Shown: positions 1 through 8,651, numbered from the stretch's first letter. The stretch: 64,000 nt of DNA from Kocuria carniphila (GCF_004136555.1 NZ_NOIT01000011.1:78796-142795); one strand, 5' to 3'. Made by a program: numbers and translations. The notes: generated by a model from the sequence alone, not told the origin.

Positions 1-523
1 TCTCCACGAACTGGCCGACCGTCCGCGCGCCCTTGAGGGTCAAGCGGTCGGGATACACAGTGCGCGGAAGTAACGGCTTTCCGCTGGCAAGGAACGCGGG
101 CGCGAGCGTCATGATGATGCGGTCGAGAGCACCGGCATCCAGGAACTGGCCGACCAGGTCGCCACCGCCCATGACCCACACGACGCCCTCGCCAGCGGTT
201 TCCGTGATCGTGGGAAGCGCGTCGGGAACGGAGGTGTTCAAGAACCGGACATCCACGCCGGGCGGCACGGGAAGGTCCCGGCTCGTGAACACGTAGCTGG
301 GCCGGTCGCCGAAGAATCCGGTCCACTTCTCCGGGTGCTCGAGCATGTTCTCGGTGTTGAGCAACCATTCATAGGTTGACGAACCCATCACGAACACGGA
401 GACGGTCTGGGTGAAGGGCTCCATATCCGGTGCCTCGCTCTTGACCTGGAACAGCCATTCGAGTGAGTTGTTGGGATCGGCCAGGAAGCCGTTGGCCGTG
501 GTGGCTGTGTTGAAGATGAACAT
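1..523 (-). CDS. RibD C-terminal/dihydrofolate-reductase-like protein (3' end beyond window)
   Basis: Reading the minus strand from an ATG at 523 gives an uninterrupted frame of 174 codons that runs off the left edge, so the C-terminus is missing. It begins MFIFNTATTANGFLADP, the typical opening of the RibD C-terminal domain family related to dihydrofolate reductase, and later shows a nucleotide-binding-like VVWVMGGGDLVGQFLDAG segment and a LDRIIMTLAPAFL strand. Members of this family are small NADPH-dependent reductases. Many are of unknown substrate, so no riboflavin or folate role is claimed. A GGAGG motif lies 6 to 8 bases before the ATG, which supports the start. It lies downstream of the deaminase at 647, on the same strand. 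Confidence 0.85.
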   Translation of the reverse strand, partial: MFIFNTATTANGFLADPNNSLEWLFQVKSEAPDMEPFTQTVSVFVMGSSTYEWLLNTENMLEHPEKWTGFFGDRPSYVFTSRDLPVPPGVDVRFLNTSVPDALPTITETAGEGVVWVMGGGDLVGQFLDAGALDRIIMTLAPAFLASGKPLLPRTVYPDRLTLKGARTVGQFVE

Positions 524-646
524 GGGACCAAACCTCCGAAAGGAGCGGTGTGTGGGCCTTTAGTGTGCGCCCATGCTCAGACACGCATAACCCCCGCCGG
601 GCGCCCGCCGGAGACGCACCCCTCGCGGTCCAGTGACAGAAATGGG

Positions 647-1159
647 TCAGTACTCGGCGCGCTCCGCGTTGGCCGCCCAGGATTCGAAGGGCGCCTTCCG
701 GCTGTCCACGGCAACGTGGCGGACCGGGACCAGCTTGTCTCGCTCCTCCGGGGTGGCCGTGAAGAACTCGTAGAACACGGCGTCGTCGAAACCGCCGTCG
801 GCGGCGTCGTACCGATCGGCCGCGAAGTAGACCGCGTCCAGGCGCGCCCATAGGGAGGACGAGAGGCACATGGGGCACGGTTCGCAACTGGTGTAGAGCA
901 CAGCGCCGGTCAGGTCATGCGTGCCCAGGGCCTTACAGGTTGCGCGGATGGCCGACACCTCTGCGTGGGCCGTTGGGTCGTGATCTGCGGTGACGCGGTT
1001 GACCGCAACGAACTCCTGGCCGTCGGCCGTGACGACCACCGCTCCGAATGGGCCGCCATCCACGGATGCGTTCTGGGCGGCCGCCTCAATGGCGGTTTGC
1101 AGGTGCTTCTGGACGTCGGCGTCGGAGGGCGTCTTTGCCGTCGCGGAATCGGTTGTCAT
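647..1159 (-). CDS. Nucleoside/guanine deaminase (cytidine-deaminase fold)
   Basis: This 170-residue protein belongs to the zinc cytidine/deoxycytidylate deaminase fold. The catalytic HAE motif is at residues 65-67 and the zinc-binding PCPMC motif has Cys95 and Cys98. The overall pattern (GGPFGAVVV near residue 36, VNRVTADHDPTAHAE, a long C-terminal tail) fits the GuaD-type guanine deaminases better than TadA, which would have a shorter tail and a cell-essential context. It would convert guanine to xanthine plus ammonia in the cytoplasm. It lies 42 bases downstream of the NCS2 purine permease, on the same strand, so the two are probably one transcript. This supports a purine-salvage or purine-nitrogen role. 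The exact substrate is inferred from family and context. Confidence 0.88.
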   Translation of the reverse strand: MTTDSATAKTPSDADVQKHLQTAIEAAAQNASVDGGPFGAVVVTADGQEFVAVNRVTADHDPTAHAEVSAIRATCKALGTHDLTGAVLYTSCEPCPMCLSSSLWARLDAVYFAADRYDAADGGFDDAVFYEFFTATPEERDKLVPVRHVAVDSRKAPFESWAANAERAEY

Positions 1160-1201
1160 GGTGTTTTCTTCCTGTTGTTTCGGGTGAGGATGGCGGGAAA
1201 A

Positions 1202-2770
1202 TCAGAGGCCGTCGCGCTTGTACACGCGGTGTATTTGGCCGGTGTCGGTGAGCTCGCCAGTCTCCACGCGGCGTCGGGCTTCGTCCACCAGATGGTCATC
1301 GACCACGGCGATCTCCTGGCCGTCCGCGCCGATCAGGCGCCCGTTGACCAAGGTGTCGCCTTCTTGCAGGCCCTGAAGTATGGACTTGGGGAACACGCGC
1401 GGTGGGTATGCGGCGAGCTCGGACGAGCCGGGGCGCGATCCAAACCTGAGCTCGTTGAACAGGATGTTGAGCAGCACGGCGGTGAGCGCGGCCGCGCTGA
1501 TGCCCGACCCCAGAACTACCTGGACCCAGGACGGGAACTGGTCGTAGAAGGTCGGCGAGACTACGGGGATCAGACCCATGGCCATCGAGACGGCCACGAC
1601 GATCAGGTTGAGACCCGACCGGTAATCGACGCCCGCCAGGGTTCGGATTCCCGACGCCGCCACGGTCCCGAACAGCACGATGCCCGCACCTCCCAGCACG
1701 GGAGAGGGCACTGCCGCGACCACGCGACCGAGCACCGGGAGCAGCCCCAGCACCACCATGATCACGCCGGCCCCGGCCACCACGAAGCGGCTGCGAATGC
1801 CAGTGATCGCCACCAAGCCCACGTTCTGAGCGAAGGCGGTCTGGGTGAACGTGTTGAACAGCGGAGCCACTGTGGAGGAGAGCATGTCAGCGCGCAACCC
1901 GTTGGCGATGCGCTTGGAGTCCACTCCAGTTTCGGCGATTTCACCTACGGCCACGATGTCCGCTGTGGTCTCGGTCATCGTCACGATGATCACGATGAAC
2001 ATGCCCAGGATGGCCGAGGCCACGAACAGCGGCGTGCCGAACTCGAAGGGGGTGGGGAAGCCGATCACGGGACCTTCGCCCACACCGGAGAAGTTGGCGC
2101 GACCCAACAGGGCTGCCGCGATCGTGCCGATCACGATGGCCAGCAGGATGGACAAGCGTGAGATCGCGGCCGAACCCACCTTGGAGAGCAACAGGACCAT
2201 GAGGAGAGTGAAGGCGGCCAGCCCGATGTTGGCCACTGACCCGTGGGCCGGATCGCCCTCGGGACCCAGGGACCAGCCCGCGGCCACTGGCATCAGCGTC
2301 ACGCCAATGGTCGTGATGACCACCCCGGAGACGACCGGTGGGAAGAACCGAATGATCTTCGCGAAGAACGGCGCCAGGATGAAACCGAGCGCGGAGGCAA
2401 CTAGCACTGCTCCGAAGATGACGCGGAGGCCTTCCTCGCCGGGTGTTCCCTGCAGGATGGTCAGCATGGTGGCCACGCCAGCGAAAGACACGCCCTGCAC
2501 GAGTGGCAACTGGGCGCCTAAGAAGGGAACACCGATGCTCTGCAGGATGGTGGCAAGGCCACCAATGAAGAGTGCGGCGGCAACCAGGATGCCGGTCTCG
2601 GTCGCGTCCAGTCCGGCGGCGGTTCCGATGATCAGCGGCACGGCAATCACGCCGCCGTACATGGTCAGGACGTGTTGCAGGCCGTAGGCCAAGGATCGCC
2701 CGACACCCAGGTACTCGTCCTCGGGGCGTTGCGGTGTGGTGGCGTCGACTGACGCGGGGCGCTTTTTCAC
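1202..2770 (-). CDS. NCS2-family xanthine/uracil permease
   Basis: A 522-residue polytopic membrane protein of the nucleobase:cation symporter-2 family. Its start is the GTG at 2770, preceded by GGAGAG at good spacing; the open frame continues upstream to 3409, but that part is low-complexity and out of character. The N-terminal GRSLAYGLQHVLTMYGG segment is the family signature for the first membrane helix, and about 12 to 14 hydrophobic helices follow. A QNVGLVAITGIRSRFVVAG segment near residue 330 matches the substrate-binding helix region of NCS2 carriers. It would import xanthine, uric acid or uracil with protons. Its neighbours (guanine-deaminase-like enzyme downstream, 8-oxoguanine-deaminase-like enzyme divergent) favour a purine substrate. 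Confidence 0.92.
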   Translation of the reverse strand: MKKRPASVDATTPQRPEDEYLGVGRSLAYGLQHVLTMYGGVIAVPLIIGTAAGLDATETGILVAAALFIGGLATILQSIGVPFLGAQLPLVQGVSFAGVATMLTILQGTPGEEGLRVIFGAVLVASALGFILAPFFAKIIRFFPPVVSGVVITTIGVTLMPVAAGWSLGPEGDPAHGSVANIGLAAFTLLMVLLLSKVGSAAISRLSILLAIVIGTIAAALLGRANFSGVGEGPVIGFPTPFEFGTPLFVASAILGMFIVIIVTMTETTADIVAVGEIAETGVDSKRIANGLRADMLSSTVAPLFNTFTQTAFAQNVGLVAITGIRSRFVVAGAGVIMVVLGLLPVLGRVVAAVPSPVLGGAGIVLFGTVAASGIRTLAGVDYRSGLNLIVVAVSMAMGLIPVVSPTFYDQFPSWVQVVLGSGISAAALTAVLLNILFNELRFGSRPGSSELAAYPPRVFPKSILQGLQEGDTLVNGRLIGADGQEIAVVDDHLVDEARRRVETGELTDTGQIHRVYKRDGL

Positions 2771-2975
2771 GATGCTCTCCGGATCACGGGTTTTGTCTTG
2801 TCGGTGCTGAGGCAGCCCGCAAAGCGCACGAGACCCGGAATACACGGGCCCATGTACTCGCCTTGCAGCTCGCGTTGTACTGGATTCGTGCCCGGTAGAT
2901 AGCCCTGAAAGGGCCCGCCGTGGCGGTTGTGCTGTCGAGCGTAGCCTTGCCAGACTGTGACGGGCAACACTTTTT

Positions 2976-3007
2976 ATTTCCGGAATGTTAATTATGATTT
3001 CCGGAAT
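2976..3007. promoter_or_regulatory. Paired ATTTCCGGAAT operator boxes in divergent purine promoter region
   Basis: The 397-base gap between the permease start (2770) and the amidohydrolase start (3168) has no gene. It holds two identical 11-base palindromic boxes, ATTTCCGGAAT at 2976-2986 and 2997-3007, whose centres are 21 bases (two helical turns) apart. The bases between and around them are AT-rich and offer -10-like sequence. The arrangement looks like a cooperative operator for a dimeric repressor serving both divergent purine genes. No regulator gene is adjacent, so the binding protein is unknown. Confidence 0.6.
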
Positions 3008-3167
3008 ATGAAATACCGCGCGGCCGGTCGTTCTCCGAACGTTGGCCCGTGCGGCGTTGGCCTCCGCGAACCCTGCGGCACCTGGATCGGCAGACAGGAA
3101 CACTGAGCCGGCTCGGTGCCATGCCGAGCTCATCACGGGTGACGGCGGTTGCCCGGAAAGGTGCGCC

Positions 3168-4595
3168 ATGACCCTCGAACGTCCCACCCAAGACCCGACC
3201 ACGCAGCCGAACGGCACGTTGCTCTGGATCAAAGATCCGGCCGGTATCCACACGTCCTCCCGCGAGAATACTGAAGCGAGCCGCGGCCTGGTGGTGGACA
3301 CCGGCACCGGGGTCATCACGGAGATGGTGGGCGCGGGATCGGAGCCGACACGGTACGACAGGGTTTTCGACGCCGCCGCCCACGTGGTGCTGCCCGGCCT
3401 GATCAACACGCATCACCACTTCTACCAAACGCTCACGCGCGCCTGGGCACCGGTGGCGGACGCTGAACTCTTCCCCTGGTTGCAGGGCCTCTACCCTGTG
3501 TGGGCGCGGCTTACTCCGGACGCACTGGAGTCCGCCGTGACCGTGGCGGTGGCCGAACTGTTGTTGTCCGGGTGCACCACGGCGGCCGACCACCACTACG
3601 TGTTCCCCGCGGGCATGGAGGAGTCCGTGGACATCGAGGTTGACGTGGTGCAACGTCTGGGCGCTCGCGCCATGCTCACCCGTGGATCCATGTCACTGGG
3701 CCAGGACGACGGCGGCCTGCCACCCCAGTCCACGGTGCAGGATCACGACACCATCCTGGCCGATTCCCAACGGGTCGTGGAGAAGTATCACCAACGCGGA
3801 GAGGACGCCAGAATCCGGGTGGCCTTGGCGCCCTGCTCCCCGTTCTCTGTCACCCGAGAACTCATGCGGGACACCGCAGCGCTGGCCACCGACCTGGATG
3901 TTCGGCTGCACACCCACCTGGCCGAAACCATTGACGAGGAAGACTTCTGCCGCGAACGTTTTGGCCTGCGAACCGTGGACTATCTGGAATCCGTGGGCTG
4001 GCTCAGCTCGCGCACGTGGTTGGGGCACGCGATCCACCTGGACGACTCCGAAATCGCACGTTTGGGTGCGGCAGGAGTGGGTGTGGCCCACTGCGCAACG
4101 TCGAACATGCGGTTGGGATCGGGGACGTGTCGAGCCCTGGAGCTTGAGGAAGCAGGTTCGCCGGTGGGGTTGGGCGTGGACGGGTCCGCATCCAATGACG
4201 GGTCCAACATGATCGAGGAAGTTCGTGCGGCCTTGAACATTCAGCGGCTGTCCGCGGGGCCTTCGCGTGTGCCCGTTTCGCGGGCTCTGAACTGGGCTAC
4301 TTGCGGGTCCGCGGGAGCACTCGGCTGGGACAACATCGGTGTCCTGGAGCCCGGAGCCAGGGCGGATCTCGTCATGTTCACGCGCGATGAGTTGCGGTTC
4401 GCGGGCTCCCACGATCCCGTCGCATCCCTGGTGCTGTGCGGTGCGCACCGGGCGGATCGGGTCATGGTGGACGGCCGATGGGTTGTTGAGGGCGGATCCC
4501 TGCCGGGCGTGGATCTCGAGCGCGTCATCGCGCGGCAGGGTGAGCAGGCGAGGCTCTTGATGCGGGACGAATCCAACCCCGCAGTTCTAGGATGA
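3168..4595 (+). CDS. 8-oxoguanine deaminase-type amidohydrolase
   Basis: A 475-residue amidohydrolase-superfamily enzyme of the subgroup that contains 8-oxoguanine deaminase and AtzB (hydroxyatrazine ethylaminohydrolase). The metal-binding NTHHHFYQTLTRA motif lies near residue 80; the following long HAETIDEED-type histidine, the WLGHAIHL histidine and the GLGVDGSASND aspartate complete the metal and catalytic set. The phrase ADAELFPWL and the GLYPVWARL segment after the HxH motif are characteristic of 8-oxoguanine deaminases. It would deaminate oxidised guanine to urate. Start ATG 3168 has GGAAAGG six bases upstream. Its divergent partners are a purine permease and a guanine-deaminase-like enzyme, which agrees with purine recycling. 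Confidence 0.87.
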   Translation: MTLERPTQDPTTQPNGTLLWIKDPAGIHTSSRENTEASRGLVVDTGTGVITEMVGAGSEPTRYDRVFDAAAHVVLPGLINTHHHFYQTLTRAWAPVADAELFPWLQGLYPVWARLTPDALESAVTVAVAELLLSGCTTAADHHYVFPAGMEESVDIEVDVVQRLGARAMLTRGSMSLGQDDGGLPPQSTVQDHDTILADSQRVVEKYHQRGEDARIRVALAPCSPFSVTRELMRDTAALATDLDVRLHTHLAETIDEEDFCRERFGLRTVDYLESVGWLSSRTWLGHAIHLDDSEIARLGAAGVGVAHCATSNMRLGSGTCRALELEEAGSPVGLGVDGSASNDGSNMIEEVRAALNIQRLSAGPSRVPVSRALNWATCGSAGALGWDNIGVLEPGARADLVMFTRDELRFAGSHDPVASLVLCGAHRADRVMVDGRWVVEGGSLPGVDLERVIARQGEQARLLMRDESNPAVLG

Positions 4596-4599
4596 ACCC

Positions 4600-4971
4600 A
4601 TGTCTAAGACCCCCGCGGAAAAGCTGCTGATCAAGCCCGGTTCCTCCGTCTACTAGGCCGGGGATACCCCGGAAACGCGCGATCTCCTGGAACCGCTGCC
4701 GGAGGACGCGGTCTACGTGGAGCACGCCAATAACGCGGACGTTGCGGTGCTGTTCGCCATGAGTCGCGCCAACCTGGACGACCTGTTGGAAGCAAACCTC
4801 GAAGACCTCCGGGGTACCCGCGCAGCGTGGATCGGCTACCTCAAGGGCGGCCGATCCAACATCAATCGGGACACCATTTGGACCCGCGTGAACGAGTTGA
4901 ACTGGACGCTCAACGCCAACGTGGCCATCTCCGAGGAATGGTCCGCCGTGCGGCTCAAGGCCCTGGACTGA
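4600..4971 (+). pseudogene. DUF3052-like small protein gene interrupted by an amber codon
   Basis: From ATG 4600 the frame reads 18 codons, meets TAG at 4654-4656, and then continues without another stop to TGA at 4969-4971, giving 123 codons in all. The part after the TAG (GDTPETRDLLEPLPED, a WIGYLKGG segment, and ISEEWSAVRLK near the end) and the part before it (AEKLLIKPGSSVY) look like one continuous small protein resembling the DUF3052 family of Actinobacteria, whose members share the KPG and final W-S/T-x-x-R-L patterns. Function is unknown. A single-base change from TTG, TGG or CAG would explain the stop. A GTG at 4717 could start a shortened 84-residue product. It follows the amidohydrolase by five bases. 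Confidence 0.65.
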
Positions 4972-5009
4972 TTCGCTCAGGAGCTTGGAGCGCCCAGCTA
5001 GCCCAACCC

Positions 5010-5573
5010 TCACCACTCCCGATTCGGATCCAGCCCGTCGACCAGGTCGTTGAGCTCGTACGACCCCTTGCCGTCAATCGACTCTCGGATGATGTCCGCG
5101 TGCCCCACATGGCGCGCGAGCTCGCCGACGATGTGGGTCAACGCCCAGCGAGCCTCCCAGGATTCGAGTTCGGGCGGGTACCACGGCGCGTCCGGGACGG
5201 GCATGGGGGCGCTTAAGTCGGTGATGGACTCCATCTGCTCGGACGCGTAGGACACGCATCGGTCGAAGAACTCGAGCGTCTCGTCCAGGGTTGCTGGGTG
5301 GGCCACGCAATCTTCCATGTACATGTCTTCACCGATGTCCTCCGGAACATCAGGAACATTGGTCTGCTGCGCAGCCATGTTGGACCATCCCGCTGCCACG
5401 AGCGCGCAATGCCGCAACAACCCCGTGAGATTCAGCGAGGATGCGGACGGCACGGAATGTGCCTGCTCGTTGGTGAGTCCGTACACCGTGGTGCGCACTT
5501 GCGCGAGGTGATACAGGATGTGGGTGATCAGAACGTCTTTTTCGCCGTGTGCTTGGGGAACCAGGAAACCCAT
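5010..5573 (-). CDS. DinB/DUF664-family protein
   Basis: A 187-residue protein of the DinB-like four-helix-bundle fold, which in Actinobacteria includes mycothiol-dependent enzymes and many uncharacterised members. The start at 5573 (MGFLVPQAHGEKD) is chosen because AGAGAGG precedes it; the frame extends further upstream to 5627 without a good ribosome site. Family features are the first-helix pattern LITHILYHLAQVRTTVYGLT, the LRHCALVAAGW histidine, and the C-terminal ARWALTHIVGELARHVGHADIIRESIDG segment, which supplies the histidines that usually bind a divalent metal. Substrate unknown. It is divergent from the WYL regulator, with 89 bases between them. Confidence 0.82.
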   Translation of the reverse strand: MGFLVPQAHGEKDVLITHILYHLAQVRTTVYGLTNEQAHSVPSASSLNLTGLLRHCALVAAGWSNMAAQQTNVPDVPEDIGEDMYMEDCVAHPATLDETLEFFDRCVSYASEQMESITDLSAPMPVPDAPWYPPELESWEARWALTHIVGELARHVGHADIIRESIDGKGSYELNDLVDGLDPNREW

Positions 5574-5662
5574 GATCTTGCCTCTCTTGAGTGCTTCGAC
5601 TGCTGATGAGAGCATCATGAACCCCATTGCGGACAGATCCTGTCCCCAGTCACACTGGGTGC

Positions 5663-6622
5663 GTGACGGATCCGACTTCGCGCGCCCTGAAACTACTGAG
5701 CTTGCTCGGCCACCGCCCCGTGTGGCCTGGGCCCGTGCTCGCCGCGGAACTGGGCGTTACGCCGCGAACGCTGCGCCGCGACGTCGACCGCTTGCGAAAT
5801 CTCGGGTACACCGTGGATGCCGAGCCGGGCCAGGGTGGCGGGTACGCGTTGCGTCGTGGCCAGGCACTGCCCGCGCTGTCGCTCGACGAGGACGAGGCAC
5901 TCGCGGTCAATGTCGCCCTCGCCGCCGCGGCCGGGTACCTCACCGACGCGCACGCGGGCCAGCGGGCGCTCGCCAAGATCGACGCCGTCCTGCCGCCCGC
6001 CGCTCGGGCCCGTGCGCAGGAAACCCGTGCGGCCACGGATCTGAGCGGTGCGGGGATGGCGGTCGATTCCGCGATTCTGGCTGCGTGCGCGGACGGGACC
6101 AGGCGCCGCCGTCGGCTGCGGTTCAGCTACGTGGACCGTCGCGGGCGGCATTCGGAGCGATGGGTCGAACCGCACCAGGTCTCGTGCCGCGGGCAGGTTT
6201 GGTACTTGGCCGCGTACGACGTCGCTCGTGAGGCTTGGCGTTCCTTTCGCCTCGATCGCATGGCTGAGGTGCGCGTGGGCGACTGGGTGTTTCGTCGCAG
6301 GCCCGACGCGGCCGAAGCGCTGGAACGAACGCTCGATCCCGTGCCGTTGGAGGCCTACGAACACGAGGTGGTGTTGCACGTGCGATGTCCGATCGAGAGC
6401 GCACCGGACTTCATGACCTGGGACGGCGCGATCCTCCGCGAGCTCGAACCGGGTCTGTGCGAGTACGTCACGGGGACGGATGATCCTGAGGAAGCGGCGT
6501 CGTGGTTGACCGGGATCGAGTACGAATTCACGGTGATCGAGAACCCGGAGGTCCGAGAGGCCCTCGCAGAGCTGGGGGAGCGGTTGCTCCGGGCGGCCGG
6601 TGGCGCACGACGCGAGGTATGA
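5663..6622 (+). CDS. WYL-domain transcriptional regulator
   Basis: A 319-residue regulator with an N-terminal winged helix-turn-helix (about residues 5-60, including ELGVTPRTLRRDVDRLRNLGY) and a C-terminal WYL domain (about residues 130-210, with RFSYVDRRGRHSERWVEPHQVSCRGQVWYLAAYD spanning the ligand-binding beta-barrel, given here only as a position guide in parts: residues 128-160). WYL proteins sense nucleic-acid-like or other anionic ligands and either repress or activate DNA repair and stress genes. Start GTG 5663 follows the frame of the family; no Shine-Dalgarno is visible, so translation may be leaderless. Target genes are not evident; the alkylation-repair pair lies just downstream on the other strand. 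Confidence 0.88.
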   Translation: MTDPTSRALKLLSLLGHRPVWPGPVLAAELGVTPRTLRRDVDRLRNLGYTVDAEPGQGGGYALRRGQALPALSLDEDEALAVNVALAAAAGYLTDAHAGQRALAKIDAVLPPAARARAQETRAATDLSGAGMAVDSAILAACADGTRRRRRLRFSYVDRRGRHSERWVEPHQVSCRGQVWYLAAYDVAREAWRSFRLDRMAEVRVGDWVFRRRPDAAEALERTLDPVPLEAYEHEVVLHVRCPIESAPDFMTWDGAILRELEPGLCEYVTGTDDPEEAASWLTGIEYEFTVIENPEVREALAELGERLLRAAGGARREV

Positions 6623-6652
6623 ACAAATGCGTCAAGGTGCAGGCCCGGTGCT

Positions 6653-7147
6653 TCACGCGCGAGCCTCGCGGTCCAACAAGTTTTGTTTGATGTCGAGCCC
6701 CCACGCGAACCCGCCCAGTGAACCGTCCGTGCGCAGTACACGGTGGCACGGTACGAACAGGGCCGCGGGGTTGCGGGCGCAAATGGATGCTGCCGCGCGC
6801 ACGGCAGATGGACTCCCCAGGGCACGAGCGAACTGCGAGTAGTTCAGCGGTTGTCCTGGTTTGATCTGGCGGAGCGCTGCCCACCCGGCGAGCTGGCCGT
6901 CGGTGCCGTGCAGTTCGACCTCCACAGCGTCGAGGGCGTGCGCGTCCCCGGCGTAGTAGGCCTCCACAGCCGACGCCGCGTCCACGGTCCCTTCCATGAG
7001 ATCGCTGGGGCGGTGAGACGGGCGGATCCGAGAGGCAGTGTCTTCGACGGACGAGGTCCACCCAGAGGCCATGACTTTTCCCGCGTCGTTGGTGATCACC
7101 GTGAACGGTCCGTCCGAGGTGTCGATGGTCTGGAATGTGGCGGTCAC
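6653..7147 (-). CDS. ogt: Methylated-DNA--protein-cysteine methyltransferase
   Basis: A 164-residue O6-alkylguanine-DNA alkyltransferase. The active-site FVPCHRVLRTDGSLGGFAWG region has the acceptor Cys134 in the PCHRV motif, and the preceding NYSQFARALGSPSAVRAAA segment is the DNA-binding helix-turn-helix with the arginine finger. It transfers alkyl groups from O6-methylguanine to its own cysteine. The GTG start at 7147 overlaps the stop of the upstream AlkA gene in a GTGA arrangement and has AAGGAG eight bases before it, so the two repair genes are translationally coupled. Confidence 0.93.
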   Translation of the reverse strand: MTATFQTIDTSDGPFTVITNDAGKVMASGWTSSVEDTASRIRPSHRPSDLMEGTVDAASAVEAYYAGDAHALDAVEVELHGTDGQLAGWAALRQIKPGQPLNYSQFARALGSPSAVRAAASICARNPAALFVPCHRVLRTDGSLGGFAWGLDIKQNLLDREARA

Positions 7148-8637
7148 GAGGGGTCTCCTTGTTGCGACTGCGCGGGCGCGGCGGGCGCCCTCCACAGGTG
7201 GGTGGTCAGGTAACTGCGCCACGGCGATGCCTGGGCCGACCAGGCGAGTAGCTCGGACTTGTCCGCCGGCAAACCGGCGCGGCGTGCTCCGGCGCGCAGA
7301 GCGCCGTCGTCGATCAGGAACACGTCCGGGTCGCCGGTGACGCGCATGCGCACGTAGTCGGCGGTCCAGGGGCCCACGCCTTTCAGGGCGAGCAAGGCCC
7401 TGCGCTGTTCGGCGGGGTCGTCGCCGAACCCGAGACGTAGCTCGCCTGTCGCAATGGTTTTCGCCGCATTGACGACGGCGTTCTGGCGGGCTTTGGGGCC
7501 CCGCAAGACTGTGCTGCCTCGCTCCGCGATGGCGTCCATGGTGGGAAACAAGTGAGTGAGTCCGGGCGCGAAGTCGGGGGCGGGCTCACCCAATCCGGTG
7601 GTGATCCGGGTGAGGATCGTGCGAGCGGCGGCCACCGAAATTTGCTGACCGATCATGGTTCGGATCAGGAGTTCGTGCGGATCCATGCAGCCTGCTACGC
7701 GCACCCCGGGCAGGGCAGCGACGAGCGACTGAATGGCTGGCAAAGAGGCGAGGGCCGTGTCGACGGCGACCGGATCGGCGTCGAGATCGAATAACCGGCG
7801 GACGCGGGACATGAGAACGGGGAGGTCTTGCAACTCGGTGACCCGGGCCTGGAGGCGTAGGTCCCCGCTTGGATTCGGCGAGCTGTAAATCCTGAACCAC
7901 GCGGGTCCACCGGGTAATTGGATGGACCGTTCGTAGGAGGAATCGTTCGCGAATTCGAGGCCGGGAATGGCGCGTGCGGCTAACCAGGCGAACAACCCGG
8001 GAAGGTCGATGGGCTCTCGAAAGCTCAGGGAGAGGTCCACCGTGGCGGTATCGGCCTGTGCAGTGCGGTGACCGTGCGCTCGAACCTGCTGGGGTGAGAG
8101 TTCATACACGTCGCGAATCGTGTCATTGAACTGGCGGATGCTGCTGAACCCTGCCGAGAACGCGATGTCAGAAATCGGTATGGCTGTTTGCGTGAGGAGG
8201 ACCCGGGCCGTTTGAGCGCGGTGGGCTCGAGCGAGAGCGAGCGGGCCGGCACCCGTTTCGTCGCGCAGGATGCGGGTGAGATGGCGGGTGGAATAGCCCA
8301 GTTGCTGAGCGAGCCCGGAGACGCCCTGCTGATCGATCACGCCGTCATTGATCAGCCGCATGGCTCGCCCGGCAATGTCTCCTTGAAGGTTCCATTCGGG
8401 GGAGCCGGGGACGGCCTCCGGCAAGCAACGTTTGCAGGCCCGGAACCCAGCGGCGTGGGCTGCGGCACTCGCGCGGAAGAACTGTACGTTCTCGGCTTTG
8501 GGAGTGCGCGCCGGACAGCTGGGCCGGCAGTAAATCCCGGTGGTTTTCACGCCCAGCACGAACTGACCGTCAAAGCGATGATCGCGCGCTTGAACCGCGC
8601 GATACCGCTGGTCGAAAGTCATGTTCTGGAAGGTCAT
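7144..8637 (-). CDS. alkA: Ada-like regulator fused to DNA-3-methyladenine glycosylase (AlkA)
   Basis: A 497-residue three-part protein. Residues 1-80 are an Ada zinc domain with Cys37, Cys41, Cys68 and Cys71; Cys37 corresponds to the methylphosphotriester acceptor of E. coli Ada. Residues 95-185 are an AraC-type helix-turn-helix (LAQQLGYSTRHLTRILRDE and AFSAGFSSIRQFNDTIRDV). Residues 200-490 are AlkA: an N-terminal beta domain, then a helix-hairpin-helix region with LLALKGVGPWTADYVRMRV and the catalytic Asp in the following DVFLIDD. It should both sense methylation damage and excise alkylated bases. This fused architecture is common in Actinobacteria. The ATG at 8637 has no clear Shine-Dalgarno; a short palindrome abuts it. 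Confidence 0.93.
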   Translation of the reverse strand: MTFQNMTFDQRYRAVQARDHRFDGQFVLGVKTTGIYCRPSCPARTPKAENVQFFRASAAAHAAGFRACKRCLPEAVPGSPEWNLQGDIAGRAMRLINDGVIDQQGVSGLAQQLGYSTRHLTRILRDETGAGPLALARAHRAQTARVLLTQTAIPISDIAFSAGFSSIRQFNDTIRDVYELSPQQVRAHGHRTAQADTATVDLSLSFREPIDLPGLFAWLAARAIPGLEFANDSSYERSIQLPGGPAWFRIYSSPNPSGDLRLQARVTELQDLPVLMSRVRRLFDLDADPVAVDTALASLPAIQSLVAALPGVRVAGCMDPHELLIRTMIGQQISVAAARTILTRITTGLGEPAPDFAPGLTHLFPTMDAIAERGSTVLRGPKARQNAVVNAAKTIATGELRLGFGDDPAEQRRALLALKGVGPWTADYVRMRVTGDPDVFLIDDGALRAGARRAGLPADKSELLAWSAQASPWRSYLTTHLWRAPAAPAQSQQGDPS

Positions 8638-8651
8638 GTCACTAGAGTGAC
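8638..8651. promoter_or_regulatory. Palindrome abutting the alkA start codon
   Basis: The 14 bases GTCACTAGAGTGAC form a perfect 6-2-6 inverted repeat directly next to the alkA start codon (read on the plus strand). Its position, over the expected transcription start or initiation site, suggests an autoregulatory operator for the Ada-like N-terminal half or for another repressor. It is short enough that chance is possible. Confidence 0.35.

Noticed and set aside
917..2161. Long plus-strand open frame (414 codons) opposite the purine permease
   Set aside because: His/Gly/Asp-rich composition with no fold or family trace; it mirrors the hydrophobic codons of the real permease on the other strand.
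2771..3409. N-terminal extension of the permease to 3409
   Set aside because: The added 213 residues are low-complexity and would overlap the divergent amidohydrolase; the GTG at 2770 has a ribosome site.
5627..5662. Longer start for the WYL regulator at 5627
   Set aside because: The added 12 residues are not family-like and the GTG at 5663 begins the helix-turn-helix at the usual distance.
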